This document shows, piece by piece, positions 23,798-32,303 of a DNA stretch of 61,851 bases. The translations under genes and the position numbers were made by a program. The notes beneath the pieces were generated by a model. That model had not been told where the DNA came from and did not search any database. It was given only the letters and a program-made list of their open reading frames with translations. Source of the DNA: Microbacterium sp. GTDB taxonomy: Bacteria; Actinomycetota; Actinomycetes; Actinomycetales; Microbacteriaceae. The stretch covers positions 1 through 61,851 of the forward strand of contig NZ_JAPLAI010000040.1 of NCBI RefSeq assembly GCF_026393345.1. The letters run 5' to 3'. The first letter of the stretch is position 1. Each line of letters starts with the position of its first letter.

Positions 23798-25054
23798 TCA
23801 CGAACCCGCGTGTGTGACGCCGGGCTTGTCGTGAGAAAGCGGAAAGCTGCACCGGATAGCGGCGCCTGATGCCGGGTGCTCGATCGTGACGCTTCCGCCG
23901 TGGCGCTGGACGATCTCGGCGACGATCGCGAGCCCGAGCCCGTAGTGGCGCACGCCGCCGGTGTCGCTCGCGGCCCGATGGCTGGCGAATCGTTCGAACG
24001 CTGTCGCTTCGACCTCCGACGGAAAACCGGGGCCGTCGTCGGCGACTTTCACGATCGCCTGCCTGCCTTCGGCAGCGACGGACACCGTTACCGTCGAGCG
24101 GGCGTGATCGAGAGCATTGGTTGACAGGGCGATGACGAGACGCAGCAGGGCCGCGCGTGACCCGTCGACGATGACGGGAGCCGATGCGCCCGAGCGCGCG
24201 TGCGTGATGCCCCGCCGCTCGGATTCGTCGTGCAGGAGCGCGATCGCGTGGTCGGTGACCTCGACCAGATCGACAGGGATCGTCTCGGTCATCGTGCGGG
24301 GATCGGCCGCGAGCAGAAGATCTTCCAGAATCTCGGTGAGCGCACGGGTGTCTCGCACGATCTCATCGACCGCGGCCGTGACCTCAGCGGGCGGGGCGGT
24401 GCTGCGTCGCCGCGCGAGCAGTTGCGCTCGCGTGCTGAGGAGCGTGAGCGGCGTCCGCAACTCGTGGCTCGCATCAGCCACGAACCTGCGCTGCAGCGCG
24501 AGCGCGTCCGCCATCGGTCGGATCGCTCGTCGCGCCATCTGCGACGCCGCGACGAACGCGAGCAGGAGCGCGACGGCACCGCCGACGATCAGCGCGGTCG
24601 CAAGTCGTTGCAGCTCTTCTGCGCTCTCGTGGGTGTCGAGCACCGCTTGAACCACGCGTTCGCGCCCACCCTCCCGGGTGGGCGCCGTCGTCGTGAGAAT
24701 GAGGTAGTCCCGGCCTCCCACGGTGCGCCGCTCCTGAACGTCGTCACCACCGGCGGCGACGGAGCGAAGCGCGTCGACATCGATGAGACCGGTGGGCAGA
24801 TTCTCGGTCGACATGAGCTGACCGCTGTCGCGCTCATCGATGAAGGTGAGGTAGATGCCGTCGGGTGCGTCCGCGGGGGAGTCGAGCCGGGTGGCAGCCA
24901 CGAGCGTGCGTTGATTCGACTGTGTGACGCTCGCACTTACGAGAACGTAGACGACGGTGCCGACGATCGTGAGGATGATGAGCACGAGCACGGTGAACTG
25001 CGCCGTCAACCGGAGGGATGCTCGCCTCAGGTCGTCACGGGCTTTCGCCGTCAT
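23798..25054 (-). CDS. Sensor histidine kinase
   Basis: A 418-aa membrane kinase. Transmembrane helices at about 19-41 and 152-172 flank an extracytoplasmic sensing region of about 110 residues with no recognised domain. The HisKA helix carries SHELRTPLTLL (His197), followed by N box (STNALDHA), G1 (DDGPGFP) and G2 (GLGLAIV) of the ATPase domain. The start ATG at 25054 overlaps the response-regulator stop by 4 nt, so the two form one translational unit. Position between apbE and the metal ATPase suggests that it senses a redox or metal signal outside the membrane and controls this cluster. Confidence 0.93.
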   Translation of the reverse strand: MTAKARDDLRRASLRLTAQFTVLVLIILTIVGTVVYVLVSASVTQSNQRTLVAATRLDSPADAPDGIYLTFIDERDSGQLMSTENLPTGLIDVDALRSVAAGGDDVQERRTVGGRDYLILTTTAPTREGGRERVVQAVLDTHESAEELQRLATALIVGGAVALLLAFVAASQMARRAIRPMADALALQRRFVADASHELRTPLTLLSTRAQLLARRRSTAPPAEVTAAVDEIVRDTRALTEILEDLLLAADPRTMTETIPVDLVEVTDHAIALLHDESERRGITHARSGASAPVIVDGSRAALLRLVIALSTNALDHARSTVTVSVAAEGRQAIVKVADDGPGFPSEVEATAFERFASHRAASDTGGVRHYGLGLAIVAEIVQRHGGSVTIEHPASGAAIRCSFPLSHDKPGVTHAGS

Positions 25055-25719
25055 GACAGCGGCCCGAGCTGATAGCCGATACCGCGGATTGTTCGCACAC
25101 TGCCGCGTCCGAGTTTCTTGCGCAGATAGTGGACGTAGGTGTCGACCACGCCGGGATCATCCGCATCCGGAAACACGCTGACCAGCAGATCGCCGCGTTC
25201 GAACACCTGGCTCGGGCGACGTGCGAGACGTTCGAGCAGGTCGGACTCGCGCTCGGAGAGCGGGATCGGGTCGCCGTGGCGGGTCGTGACCGTGCGGCTC
25301 GTGACATCGAGTGAGCCGCCGGGAACCGCGATCACGGGGACATCGCTTCGGTGGCGTCGGAGCAGCGCACGGATGCGGGCGAGCAACTCATCGATATCGA
25401 AGGGCTTGGCGAGATAGTCCTCCGCACCGCGGTCGAGGCCTTCCACGCGATCGGCCGGGTTCCCGAGTGCCGAGAGGATGAGTGCGGGCGTGACGACGCC
25501 CCGGTTGCGCAGGCGGTTAAGGACGTCGAGTCCTTCCATCACCGGCAGGCCGCGGTCGAGCACCATGGCGTCGAACTGCTGCGTCAACCCTTCGTGCAGC
25601 GCACGCTGGCCGTCGCGGGCGAGGACGGTGTCGTATCCCTCGTCGGTGAGCAGCTGCTGGAGGAGCTCTGCGAGGCGACCGTCGTCTTCGACGAGCAGAA
25701 TCCGTGCGGGCTCCGGCAT
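25051..25719 (-). CDS. OmpR-family response regulator
   Basis: A 222-aa regulator: receiver domain (1-120) with the acidic pair EDD (11-13), phospho-acceptor Asp55 in MVLDRGLPV and Lys in YLAKPFD, then a winged-helix DNA-binding domain with VVDTYVHYLRKKLG and TIRGIGYQL. ATG 25719 begins right at the receiver domain; the longer upstream frame is the out-of-frame shadow of apbE. It begins 35 nt after apbE and overlaps the kinase by 4 nt. The targets are probably the surrounding operon. Confidence 0.94.
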   Translation of the reverse strand: MPEPARILLVEDDGRLAELLQQLLTDEGYDTVLARDGQRALHEGLTQQFDAMVLDRGLPVMEGLDVLNRLRNRGVVTPALILSALGNPADRVEGLDRGAEDYLAKPFDIDELLARIRALLRRHRSDVPVIAVPGGSLDVTSRTVTTRHGDPIPLSERESDLLERLARRPSQVFERGDLLVSVFPDADDPGVVDTYVHYLRKKLGRGSVRTIRGIGYQLGPLS

Positions 25720-25754
25720 GCTCGAAGTATAGGGACCAGGCGCGAGCGCAGAGC

Positions 25755-26513
25755 TCACGCCGGGGCCAGACCGGGCACGCGGCGGAGTCCCGGAGTCGCC
25801 GTCACGACTCCGGAGTTGTCGACGGTGATCGCGTCGACATCGAACCGGTCGAGGAGGTCCTGGTAGCGCTCGGGGCCCGCGGCGACGAGCGCGGTCGCGA
25901 CGACATCGGCGGTGACGATGTCGTCTGCCCGCACCGTCACCTGCCGGAAGGCGTCGGGCACCGATCCGGCACTGGCGCGCCAGATGTGCTCTCCGCGCTC
26001 CGCCGTTCCCGACGACGCCAACGCCGTGCGGCGCCCGCTGAGTTCGATCACGCAGAGCAAGCCGCCTCGGTCGTCCGGGTCGACGACGCCGGCCTGCCAT
26101 GGTTCGCCGCCGACCGTGCCGCGAGTGAGGATGTCGCCGCCGACGGCCAGCATCCATGCGGATTCGCCTGCGGCCTCCAGCACGGTGGCAGCGGCATCCA
26201 TCGCCTTCGCCTTCACCGTGCCGGACAGGTCGATCACGCCGTCGGGACGATGCGGGGTGAAGACGCCGTCGGTGTGACGCGACCACTCCAGGGCCTCGGC
26301 GTACGCCTCGCGCAGCTCGGTGCTCGCTCGGGTGAGCAGAAGCTCTCCCGCGGCCACACGGCTCAGCTCGGATGCGGGGCGGTAGAGGCTGAACCGCAGG
26401 TCGAAGGCGCGGAAGACGTCTTCGACCTGCGTCAGCACTGCGGGGGCCGCGATCGCACCGGCGAACCTCAGGCTCACGGTTGTGCCCATGGTGTCGAAGA
26501 CGTGCACCGCCAT
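25755..26513 (-). CDS. apbE: FAD:protein FMN transferase (ApbE family)
   Basis: A 252-aa ApbE-family enzyme, which moves FMN from FAD onto a Ser/Thr of a target protein. MGTTVSLRF at the N-terminus, FSLYRPASELSRV, DLSGTVKAKAMDAA in place of the usual DLGGIAKGYAVD, and AVGGDI mark the family. The substitution in the Lys-Gly segment is notable but the lysine is kept. No signal peptide or lipobox is seen, so it may act in the cytoplasm or membrane interface. ATG 26513 is one base after the stop of the FMN-binding-protein gene, its obvious substrate, so they are translationally coupled. Confidence 0.9.
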   Translation of the reverse strand: MAVHVFDTMGTTVSLRFAGAIAAPAVLTQVEDVFRAFDLRFSLYRPASELSRVAAGELLLTRASTELREAYAEALEWSRHTDGVFTPHRPDGVIDLSGTVKAKAMDAAATVLEAAGESAWMLAVGGDILTRGTVGGEPWQAGVVDPDDRGGLLCVIELSGRRTALASSGTAERGEHIWRASAGSVPDAFRQVTVRADDIVTADVVATALVAAGPERYQDLLDRFDVDAITVDNSGVVTATPGLRRVPGLAPA

Positions 26514-26514
26514 G

Positions 26515-27051
26515 TCACAGCCCTGCCTGGTCGATCGCGGACTGCAGGGAGGTGAGGTAGGCGTCGCTGGTGTAGGTAGCACCAGACACCCCCTGCACAT
26601 TCGCGGACTGCGCCGCGAGCACCGCTTGCCGCAGCACCGGAGCTGCCCGGTTGCTGATCGAAACAGACCGTTGATCCTTGTCGGTCAGCTGCAGCGCGGT
26701 GACGTCGGTGATGGTGCCGTCGACCACGGTGATCTGCACCTGCACGTTGCCGAACCGTGTCTGCGAGACCGAGCCGGTGAAGGTGCCCGAGACGCCGGCT
26801 GAGGCTGCCGCCGAATCTGAGCTCGCCGCAGCGGTGCTCGTCGGCGAGGGGGTGGCAGCATCCGTGGTGGCGCCACTGCTGGAACCACTGCTCGAGCCAC
26901 GGGATGCGGTGGAGTCAGACGCCGTACTCCCGGAATCCGCTGCCGTCGCCGGCGTGACCGAGGTGGTCTGTCCTGCCGATCCGATCTGCCAGCCGAGTAC
27001 GAGCACAGCGGCAGAGGAGGAGAGGCTCAGAACGAGCGCGCGTGCCCTCAC
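26515..27051 (-). CDS. FMN-binding domain protein, ApbE substrate
   Basis: A 178-aa exported or membrane-anchored protein. The N-terminal hydrophobic segment (5-22) is followed by a Ser/Thr/Ala-rich linker (about 30-88), then an FMN_bind domain of NqrC/RnfG type (90-178). GVSGATYTS (154-162) contains the (S/T)GA(T/S) flavinylation motif; Thr159 is the expected covalent FMN site. The linker length suits reaching across the cell wall. ATG 27051 overlaps the stop of the ferric-reductase-like gene by 4 nt. Role: extracytoplasmic electron carrier receiving electrons from that membrane protein. Confidence 0.92.
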   Translation of the reverse strand: MRARALVLSLSSSAAVLVLGWQIGSAGQTTSVTPATAADSGSTASDSTASRGSSSGSSSGATTDAATPSPTSTAAASSDSAAASAGVSGTFTGSVSQTRFGNVQVQITVVDGTITDVTALQLTDKDQRSVSISNRAAPVLRQAVLAAQSANVQGVSGATYTSDAYLTSLQSAIDQAGL

Positions 27052-28472
27052 CAGTCAAACCTTTCTACATGAATCTGTTCTTCAGGAAGCCCTGCGGCGC
27101 GGCCGTCGCGGATCACGAGATCTGTCCACGCCTGCGGCCCACAGACGTACAGGTCGGAGGAGAGAAGATCGGGGAACACGGTGTTGATGGTGACGCCCCG
27201 GTTGAGGGCTTCGAGCGACATCCATGTGGCGAGACCGTGGGGCCGAGCCCCCAGCATCGTGTAGACCGCGTTGCCACCCATGCCCGGTAGCTCGGCGATC
27301 TCGTTCCACAGATACCCCTGCTCGGTGTCGCTGCCGCGAAGCAGCACGGTCGCCTCGCCCGGGCGAAGTGCGGAATGCTCCAGTAGCGAGCGGATCGGGG
27401 TGATGCCGATGCCGGCGGCGACCACTGCCAGCTTCGGTGCGACGCGGTGCGCATCGGTGAAGACGCCGTACGGTCCTTCGATCGAGACCTGTGTTCCGCG
27501 ACGTACGCGCGAGATGGCGGCGCTTCCGGTGCCGAGGTCGCGCACGGTAATCCGAGCGGAAGTTGCCGTAGGCACCGAAGAGAACGAGATCGGGTGGGCG
27601 TGCCACCAGGTGGAGCCGGTCCAGAACCGCCAGATCGCGTACTGCCCACCCGCGGTCTGCAAGCGGTCGAGGTTGCGCCCAGTGAGGTGGATCGAGACGA
27701 CTCCCGGTGCGATCTTCTCAACCGCGGCCACCCGGATGCCGTGGCGCGCGCTGCGGACGATCGGCACGCCGAAGCGGAACACGGCGATCGAACCGAAGGC
27801 GAGCACGTAGAGCGCGATCCAGTAGGCACGTTCGCCCGTGCCCTCGGCGAGGACGCCGCCCGCGCTCAGCTGGTGGGGGACCGCGATGAGCACCGCGGCG
27901 TAGCTCAGCAGGTGGATCAGGTGCCAGGCCTCGTACGAGAAGCGGCGGCGCACAGCAACCACCGAGGTCACGACGACCAGCACGAGCAGCCCGAGCCCGA
28001 GATACGCCAGCGCCATGTCGGGGCCCTGGAACAGGCTGATCGTCTCGGTGACGACGTTCGACCCATCGGCCATCGCGTAACCGATGGTGAGGAGCACGCC
28101 GTGGGCGAGGATCAGGTAGAGCGCCGGCTTGCCGATCTGTCGGTGCACCGCCATCGCTGTGTCTTGACCGAACACCCGATCGATCAGGGGGATGCGGGCG
28201 GCGAGCACGAGCATGACCAGGATCAGGTCGGTGCCGACGAGCCCCGTGACGATTCCAGCCGCGGTCAGCACGCCAGAAAGATCGGTGATGTTGCCGATCC
28301 CACCGCTGGCGAGCCAGAGCGTCACGGCGGACGCGACCGACACCCACACGAGGGCGACGAGAAGATCAGCCGCTCGCCGTCGTCGTCGCAGTCTCGCGCG
28401 CCTGTCGGGATCGCGCGGGCGCAGCGGAGCGGGCGGGAGAGGAGGGCGGGTCGGTGCCGTTTTGAGGCTCAT
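27048..28472 (-). CDS. Ferric-reductase-like membrane flavoprotein
   Basis: A 474-aa protein: basic N-terminus, about six transmembrane helices (40-260) of the ferric-reductase-like transmembrane domain with candidate haem histidines in MAVHRQIG, LAHGVLL, EAWHLIH and VPHQL, then a cytoplasmic ferredoxin-reductase module (about 265-474). HPISFSS and the glycine run GIGITPIRSLL fit FAD and NAD(P) binding, and LYVCGPQAW is the C-terminal NAD motif. It would pass electrons from NAD(P)H through FAD and haem to the outside. It heads the run with the FMN-binding protein and ApbE. ATG 28472 was chosen by protein alignment from memory; an AAGGAGG lies 30 nt upstream, so an alternative start remains possible. 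Confidence 0.88.
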   Translation of the reverse strand: MSLKTAPTRPPLPPAPLRPRDPDRRARLRRRRRAADLLVALVWVSVASAVTLWLASGGIGNITDLSGVLTAAGIVTGLVGTDLILVMLVLAARIPLIDRVFGQDTAMAVHRQIGKPALYLILAHGVLLTIGYAMADGSNVVTETISLFQGPDMALAYLGLGLLVLVVVTSVVAVRRRFSYEAWHLIHLLSYAAVLIAVPHQLSAGGVLAEGTGERAYWIALYVLAFGSIAVFRFGVPIVRSARHGIRVAAVEKIAPGVVSIHLTGRNLDRLQTAGGQYAIWRFWTGSTWWHAHPISFSSVPTATSARITVRDLGTGSAAISRVRRGTQVSIEGPYGVFTDAHRVAPKLAVVAAGIGITPIRSLLEHSALRPGEATVLLRGSDTEQGYLWNEIAELPGMGGNAVYTMLGARPHGLATWMSLEALNRGVTINTVFPDLLSSDLYVCGPQAWTDLVIRDGRAAGLPEEQIHVERFDW

Positions 28473-28716
28473 GCTCAGCTCGATTCGGGTGAGGCTGTTA
28501 TCTACCCTCCTTACGATGGCCGCGGATTCTTCCAGCATTCTTAGACGCGCACCCGGGGGCTGCAGCGCGGATTGTTTGCCTGCGCGTCATCCGCCGAGAC
28601 TTCAGCTGCGGGGCGATGTGTCGTGAGATAGGGAAACGTTCCCCACTGGCACGCCGCACCGCTCTCGTCACCGAGAAGACCAGCACGTGCGGCCTGATCA
28701 TCCGAGAGGTGCCGAC

Positions 28717-29904
28717 ATGACCCAGCCGCTTCGCGTCCTGTCGCTGTACGAAGGTTTCTTCGCCGGTGGCGCCCGGGTGCTTCATTCGGATGTCGTCGCG
28801 GGCCTCCACGCCGGGGGACAGCAGCACAGCGTGCTCTCGATCGCCGCCAATGCGCGCCGCGAGGGCACGGTGCAGCACATGACCGCCGACCATCGCTATC
28901 AGAAGCTCGTCGCCTCCGGTGTCGGAGTGCGTACCCTCGGCCGCACCGCCGGCGCCCAGGCTCCCGCGCGCAGCGAGTACACCGCAGAGCAGCTGGAACT
29001 CGCCGCCGAGGCGCTCAGCGACGCCGACGTCGTGCTGTCGCTGAAAGAGCAGCCGGTCGCTCTCCTGCTCGCGCTCCAGGCTCGCGGTCTGATGCCCGAC
29101 GTCCCCGTCGCGGCGTGCCTGCACCGCTCTGATCCCGGCCACTCCGGCGACGCTCTGCTGTGGCTGCGCGAAGCCGCCGACCGCGGAATCGTGACGACGA
29201 CCATCGCCTGCGCGCAGTCCACCGCAGAGGCGTATGCGGATGCGGGGGTGCTTCCCGCATCCCGCCTCGTGATCACGAACGGCGTCGACATCCGCCGATT
29301 CCGGCCGGGTCGCGCCGCTGAACGTGCGGCGATGCGCCGGCAGATCGGTGTGCCTGGCGACGTGCCGGTCGTCGTGTTCGCCGCTCGCTTCGACGCCATG
29401 AAAGACCCCGAGCTCTTTCTTCGGGCGGTGGCGCGCCACTCCCGTCGCGGCCGTGCGCACTACCTGCTGTGCGGTGCGGGAATGTCGGCTGACAACCCCG
29501 CGCTCATGGACCTCATCGCACGCGCGGGGGCTGCGGGCGCGAACCTGCACCTGCTCGGCATCCGGAACGACATGGAGGTGATCTATCGGATCGCTGACAT
29601 CGTCGCGCTCACGAGCGCGTTCGGCGAGGCCTCACCGCTGTGCCTGCTCGAGGGCGCGGCGAGCGGTGCGGTGCCGGTGACGACCGACGTCGGCGACGCC
29701 GCGCGCGAAACGGCCGGCTTCGGCGTTGTCACACCGCGCGACCCAGATGCGATCGCCGCGGCCTGGGACGACGTGCTCGGCTCGCTGCGGGGCCTCCGCG
29801 GTGACGCGATCGCTGCCCGCGGGCGCCTCGATCGCGCACGGATGATCGCGCAGTACGGGCAGGCGCTTTCGACGCTCGCGCCGGCGGCCGCTCTGGCGGC
29901 CTGA
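28717..29904 (+). CDS. Glycosyltransferase family 4 protein
   Basis: A 395-aa GT-B fold enzyme. The N-terminal domain starts with LRVLSLYEGFFAGGARVLHS (acceptor side). The nucleotide-sugar domain has FAARFDAMKDPELFLRA and FGEASPLCLLEGAASGAVPV, the E(X7)E region of GT4 enzymes. No membrane segment. ATG 28717 follows GAGAGG. It is divergent from the redox operon with a 244-nt gap that holds a near-palindrome GGGAAACGTTCCCC (28631-28644). It stands alone, so donor and acceptor are unknown; a cell-envelope glycan or a glycolipid is plausible. Confidence 0.9.
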   Translation: MTQPLRVLSLYEGFFAGGARVLHSDVVAGLHAGGQQHSVLSIAANARREGTVQHMTADHRYQKLVASGVGVRTLGRTAGAQAPARSEYTAEQLELAAEALSDADVVLSLKEQPVALLLALQARGLMPDVPVAACLHRSDPGHSGDALLWLREAADRGIVTTTIACAQSTAEAYADAGVLPASRLVITNGVDIRRFRPGRAAERAAMRRQIGVPGDVPVVVFAARFDAMKDPELFLRAVARHSRRGRAHYLLCGAGMSADNPALMDLIARAGAAGANLHLLGIRNDMEVIYRIADIVALTSAFGEASPLCLLEGAASGAVPVTTDVGDAARETAGFGVVTPRDPDAIAAAWDDVLGSLRGLRGDAIAARGRLDRARMIAQYGQALSTLAPAAALAA

Positions 29905-29925
29905 CGCTGTCCGAAGAGCCACGGG

Positions 29926-29931
29926 TAGACT
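29926..29931 (+). promoter_or_regulatory. -10 box (TAGACT) upstream of terC
   Basis: TAGACT lies 50 nt before the ATG at 29981, which has its own Shine-Dalgarno. A leader of about 43 nt would result. Confidence 0.35.
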
Positions 29932-29980
29932 GGGTGCGACCAGTCGGGGAGTGTCCCGCATCCTCTTTCGGAAGGCTCCC

Positions 29981-30988
29981 ATGGGCTTCGAGATCCCGCT
30001 GTGGTTCGAGATCACGGCACTCAGCGTGCTCACCGCGATCCTCATCGCCGACCTGTTGCTGATCCTTAAGCGTCCGCACATTCCGTCGCTGAAAGAGGCG
30101 ACCGGATGGATCGTGTTCTACGTGGCGCTGGCGCTCATCTTCGCCGTGGTGCTACTGGGCGTCACCGGCAGCGGGGATGCCGCCGGACAGTTCCTCGCCG
30201 GCTGGCTCACGGAGTACAGCCTGTCGATCGACAACCTCTTCGTGTTCGTCCTGCTGATGACGCAGTTCTCGGTGCCCCGCCGCTATCAGCAGGAGGTGCT
30301 GATGGTGGGAATCATCATCGCGCTGGTGCTGCGCGGACTGTTCATCCTCCTGGGCGCCGCGCTGATCGAGAACTTCAGCTGGATCTTCTACATCTTCGGC
30401 GCGTTTCTCGTCTTCACCGCGTGGCGCCAGGCGTTCCCGGGCAAGGACGACCAGGACGCGAACACCGAGACCGGCATCGTGCGGTTCCTGCGCCGCTTCA
30501 TCGACATCACCGACCACTACGACGGCTCGAAGCTGCGCACCGAGGTCAAGGGCCGCAAGATGTTCACGCCGATGCTGCTCGTGTTCATCGCGATCGGTTT
30601 CACCGACCTCATCTTCGCCATCGACTCGATCCCCGCGATCTTCGGCATCACCCGAAGCGCGTTCATCGTCTTCGCGACCAACATCTTCGCGCTCATGGGG
30701 CTCCGCCAGCTCTACTTCCTGCTCGGCGGGCTGCTCGACCGGCTGCGGTACCTGCACTTCGGGATCGCGTTCATCCTCGCCTTCATCGGCGTGAAGCTGT
30801 TCCTGCACGCGCTGCACGAGAACGAGCTGCCGTTCATCAACGGCGGGCAGCACGTGGAATGGGCGCCGGAGATCTCCACCTGGGTCTCGCTGGGCGTCAT
30901 CGTGCTCGCGATGGCTGTCGCCACCGTCGCGAGCGTCGTCGCCGCCCGGCGCCCGGGCAACGCCGAGCGCGTCGACGGCGGGCACTGA
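29981..30988 (+). CDS. TerC family integral membrane protein
   Basis: A 335-aa protein with about 8-9 transmembrane helices. FLAGWLTEYSLSIDNLFVF and GFTDLIFAIDSIPAIFG carry the two conserved acidic motifs of the TerC family. These proteins export Mn2+ and help load metal into exported enzymes (MeeF/Alx types); some are tied to tellurite resistance. ATG 29981 follows GGAAGG. The gene is alone, with only one base between its stop and that of the convergent monooxygenase gene. The 76-nt leader is too short for the yybP-ykoY manganese riboswitch often found before terC genes. Confidence 0.93.
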   Translation: MGFEIPLWFEITALSVLTAILIADLLLILKRPHIPSLKEATGWIVFYVALALIFAVVLLGVTGSGDAAGQFLAGWLTEYSLSIDNLFVFVLLMTQFSVPRRYQQEVLMVGIIIALVLRGLFILLGAALIENFSWIFYIFGAFLVFTAWRQAFPGKDDQDANTETGIVRFLRRFIDITDHYDGSKLRTEVKGRKMFTPMLLVFIAIGFTDLIFAIDSIPAIFGITRSAFIVFATNIFALMGLRQLYFLLGGLLDRLRYLHFGIAFILAFIGVKLFLHALHENELPFINGGQHVEWAPEISTWVSLGVIVLAMAVATVASVVAARRPGNAERVDGGH

Positions 30989-30989
30989 G

Positions 30990-32303
30990 TCAGAACGCAG
31001 ACAGGTTCGCCTTCAGCCCGCCGGAGACGAACTCCTCCCGGAGGAGCCCCCGCCGCCGCAGGATCGGCACCACGCGGTCCAGCATCCGGTGCACCGTCAC
31101 CGGGTGGAGGTCGCCCCAGAGGAGCACACCGTCGTTGCCCCACGCCGCGAGTCGTTCGATGAGGTCGGCGAACTCGTCCGCCGTGCCGACGAACCCCGAG
31201 CCGTCGGAGAGCCGCCCGGCGCGGGCATGCGCGGCGAGGATCGTCCGCAAGGGTGTGGCCGCATCATGATCGCCGACGAGGCGCCGGATGCTGCCGTGCG
31301 ACACATGGTCCGCAAAGATCGCGAGGTCGAGCGGCGCATCCAGGTCGAGGGCGGTCAGATCGGTCTCGAGGTCGCTCGACTGCCGCCGGGCGATGGTGCG
31401 CAGGGTCTCTTCGTCCGGGTGTCGGGAGGCCGCCACCAGGCGGTCGGCCTCCTCCGGGGAGTCGACGAGCACGGGCTGCACCGCGAAGAGGATCGTCACG
31501 TCCTCGGGTGAGCGGCCGCGCTCGAGCGCCGCCTGGTGGATGCGGGCGCGGTAGGCCGTGATGCTCGCCTCGTCCAGCGGGCTCAGCGCCAGCTGCACGT
31601 CGGAGTTGGCGCCTGCGAACGCGAGGCCGCGGCCGGAGCCGCCGGGGGAGACGATCGCCGGCTCGTCGTGCTCGAACGGCACGGCGTTCAGCGGCCCGTC
31701 GAACGCGAAGTACTCGCCGCGGTGGGCGACCGGCCGCATCCGGGTGCCGTCGGCGTACCGGCCGGAGGCGACGTCCTCGACGAGGGCGCCCTCGTCCCAG
31801 CTGCGCCACAGGTCGCGCACCCCGCCCAGCCATTCCTCGGCGCGGTCGTACGCCGCGTCGTGGCCGAGCGGCGGGGCGGCGCCGAAGTGACGGGCGCTGC
31901 CGGTGTCGGTGACGACGTTGAGCCCCAGGCGATCCTCGCTGAGATGCTGCAGCGTCGCGAACTGCCGTGCCGCCGTGTACGGAAGGTACGCGGCGGGGTT
32001 CACGGTCGGGACGACGCCCAGGTGCTGGGTGGCGGCGAAGAGGTACGGCGCGAGCAGCAGCGGATCGTGCTTGGGACCGCCGAAGGCGTGCCGTACCCGG
32101 AGGTCGATCGTGTCGGCAGAACCGAGCGAAGGCGCATCCTCGATGATGAGCAGGTCGAACCCGGCCTGCTCGAGCACCCGCGCCGACTCCTGGTACAGTT
32201 CCGGCCGCGTCCATCTGTGGTTCCACTCCCAGGCATCCGTGCCCCAGCCGTGCGGGCCGAACCCCCGCGCGAGGAACCACCCGAAGTGCTGCAGCCGGGT
32301 CAT
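30990..32303 (-). CDS. LLM-class flavin monooxygenase (NtaA/SnaA/DszA type)
   Basis: A 437-aa bacterial-luciferase-like FMNH2-dependent monooxygenase of the NtaA/SnaA/DszA/SoxA group. The length (about 440) and segments such as FDLLIIEDAPSLG, GLNVVTDTGSARHFG and IVSPGGSGRG fit that group, whose members oxidise nitrilotriacetate, pristinamycin, dibenzothiophene sulfone or similar compounds. Its ATG overlaps the stop of the MetY-like gene by 4 nt, so both are made together. That pairing hints at release and assimilation of sulfur from an organic compound. No flavin reductase is encoded nearby. Confidence 0.9.
   Translation of the reverse strand: MTRLQHFGWFLARGFGPHGWGTDAWEWNHRWTRPELYQESARVLEQAGFDLLIIEDAPSLGSADTIDLRVRHAFGGPKHDPLLLAPYLFAATQHLGVVPTVNPAAYLPYTAARQFATLQHLSEDRLGLNVVTDTGSARHFGAAPPLGHDAAYDRAEEWLGGVRDLWRSWDEGALVEDVASGRYADGTRMRPVAHRGEYFAFDGPLNAVPFEHDEPAIVSPGGSGRGLAFAGANSDVQLALSPLDEASITAYRARIHQAALERGRSPEDVTILFAVQPVLVDSPEEADRLVAASRHPDEETLRTIARRQSSDLETDLTALDLDAPLDLAIFADHVSHGSIRRLVGDHDAATPLRTILAAHARAGRLSDGSGFVGTADEFADLIERLAAWGNDGVLLWGDLHPVTVHRMLDRVVPILRRRGLLREEFVSGGLKANLSAF

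Noticed and set aside
21827..28472. Redox/metal cluster as a transferred island
   Set aside because: Codon use looks like that of the neighbours and no integrase, direct repeats or insertion sequence are visible; the tRNA-Glu at one end is intact with its terminator.
28631..28644. GGGAAACGTTCCCC as a LacI-type operator before the glycosyltransferase
   Set aside because: It is an imperfect CG-centred palindrome, no LacI-family gene is in the window, and the position relative to a promoter is unclear.
29905..29980. yybP-ykoY manganese riboswitch before terC
   Set aside because: GGGGAG and a later CTCCC are present, but the region is only 76 nt and lacks the rest of the conserved core.
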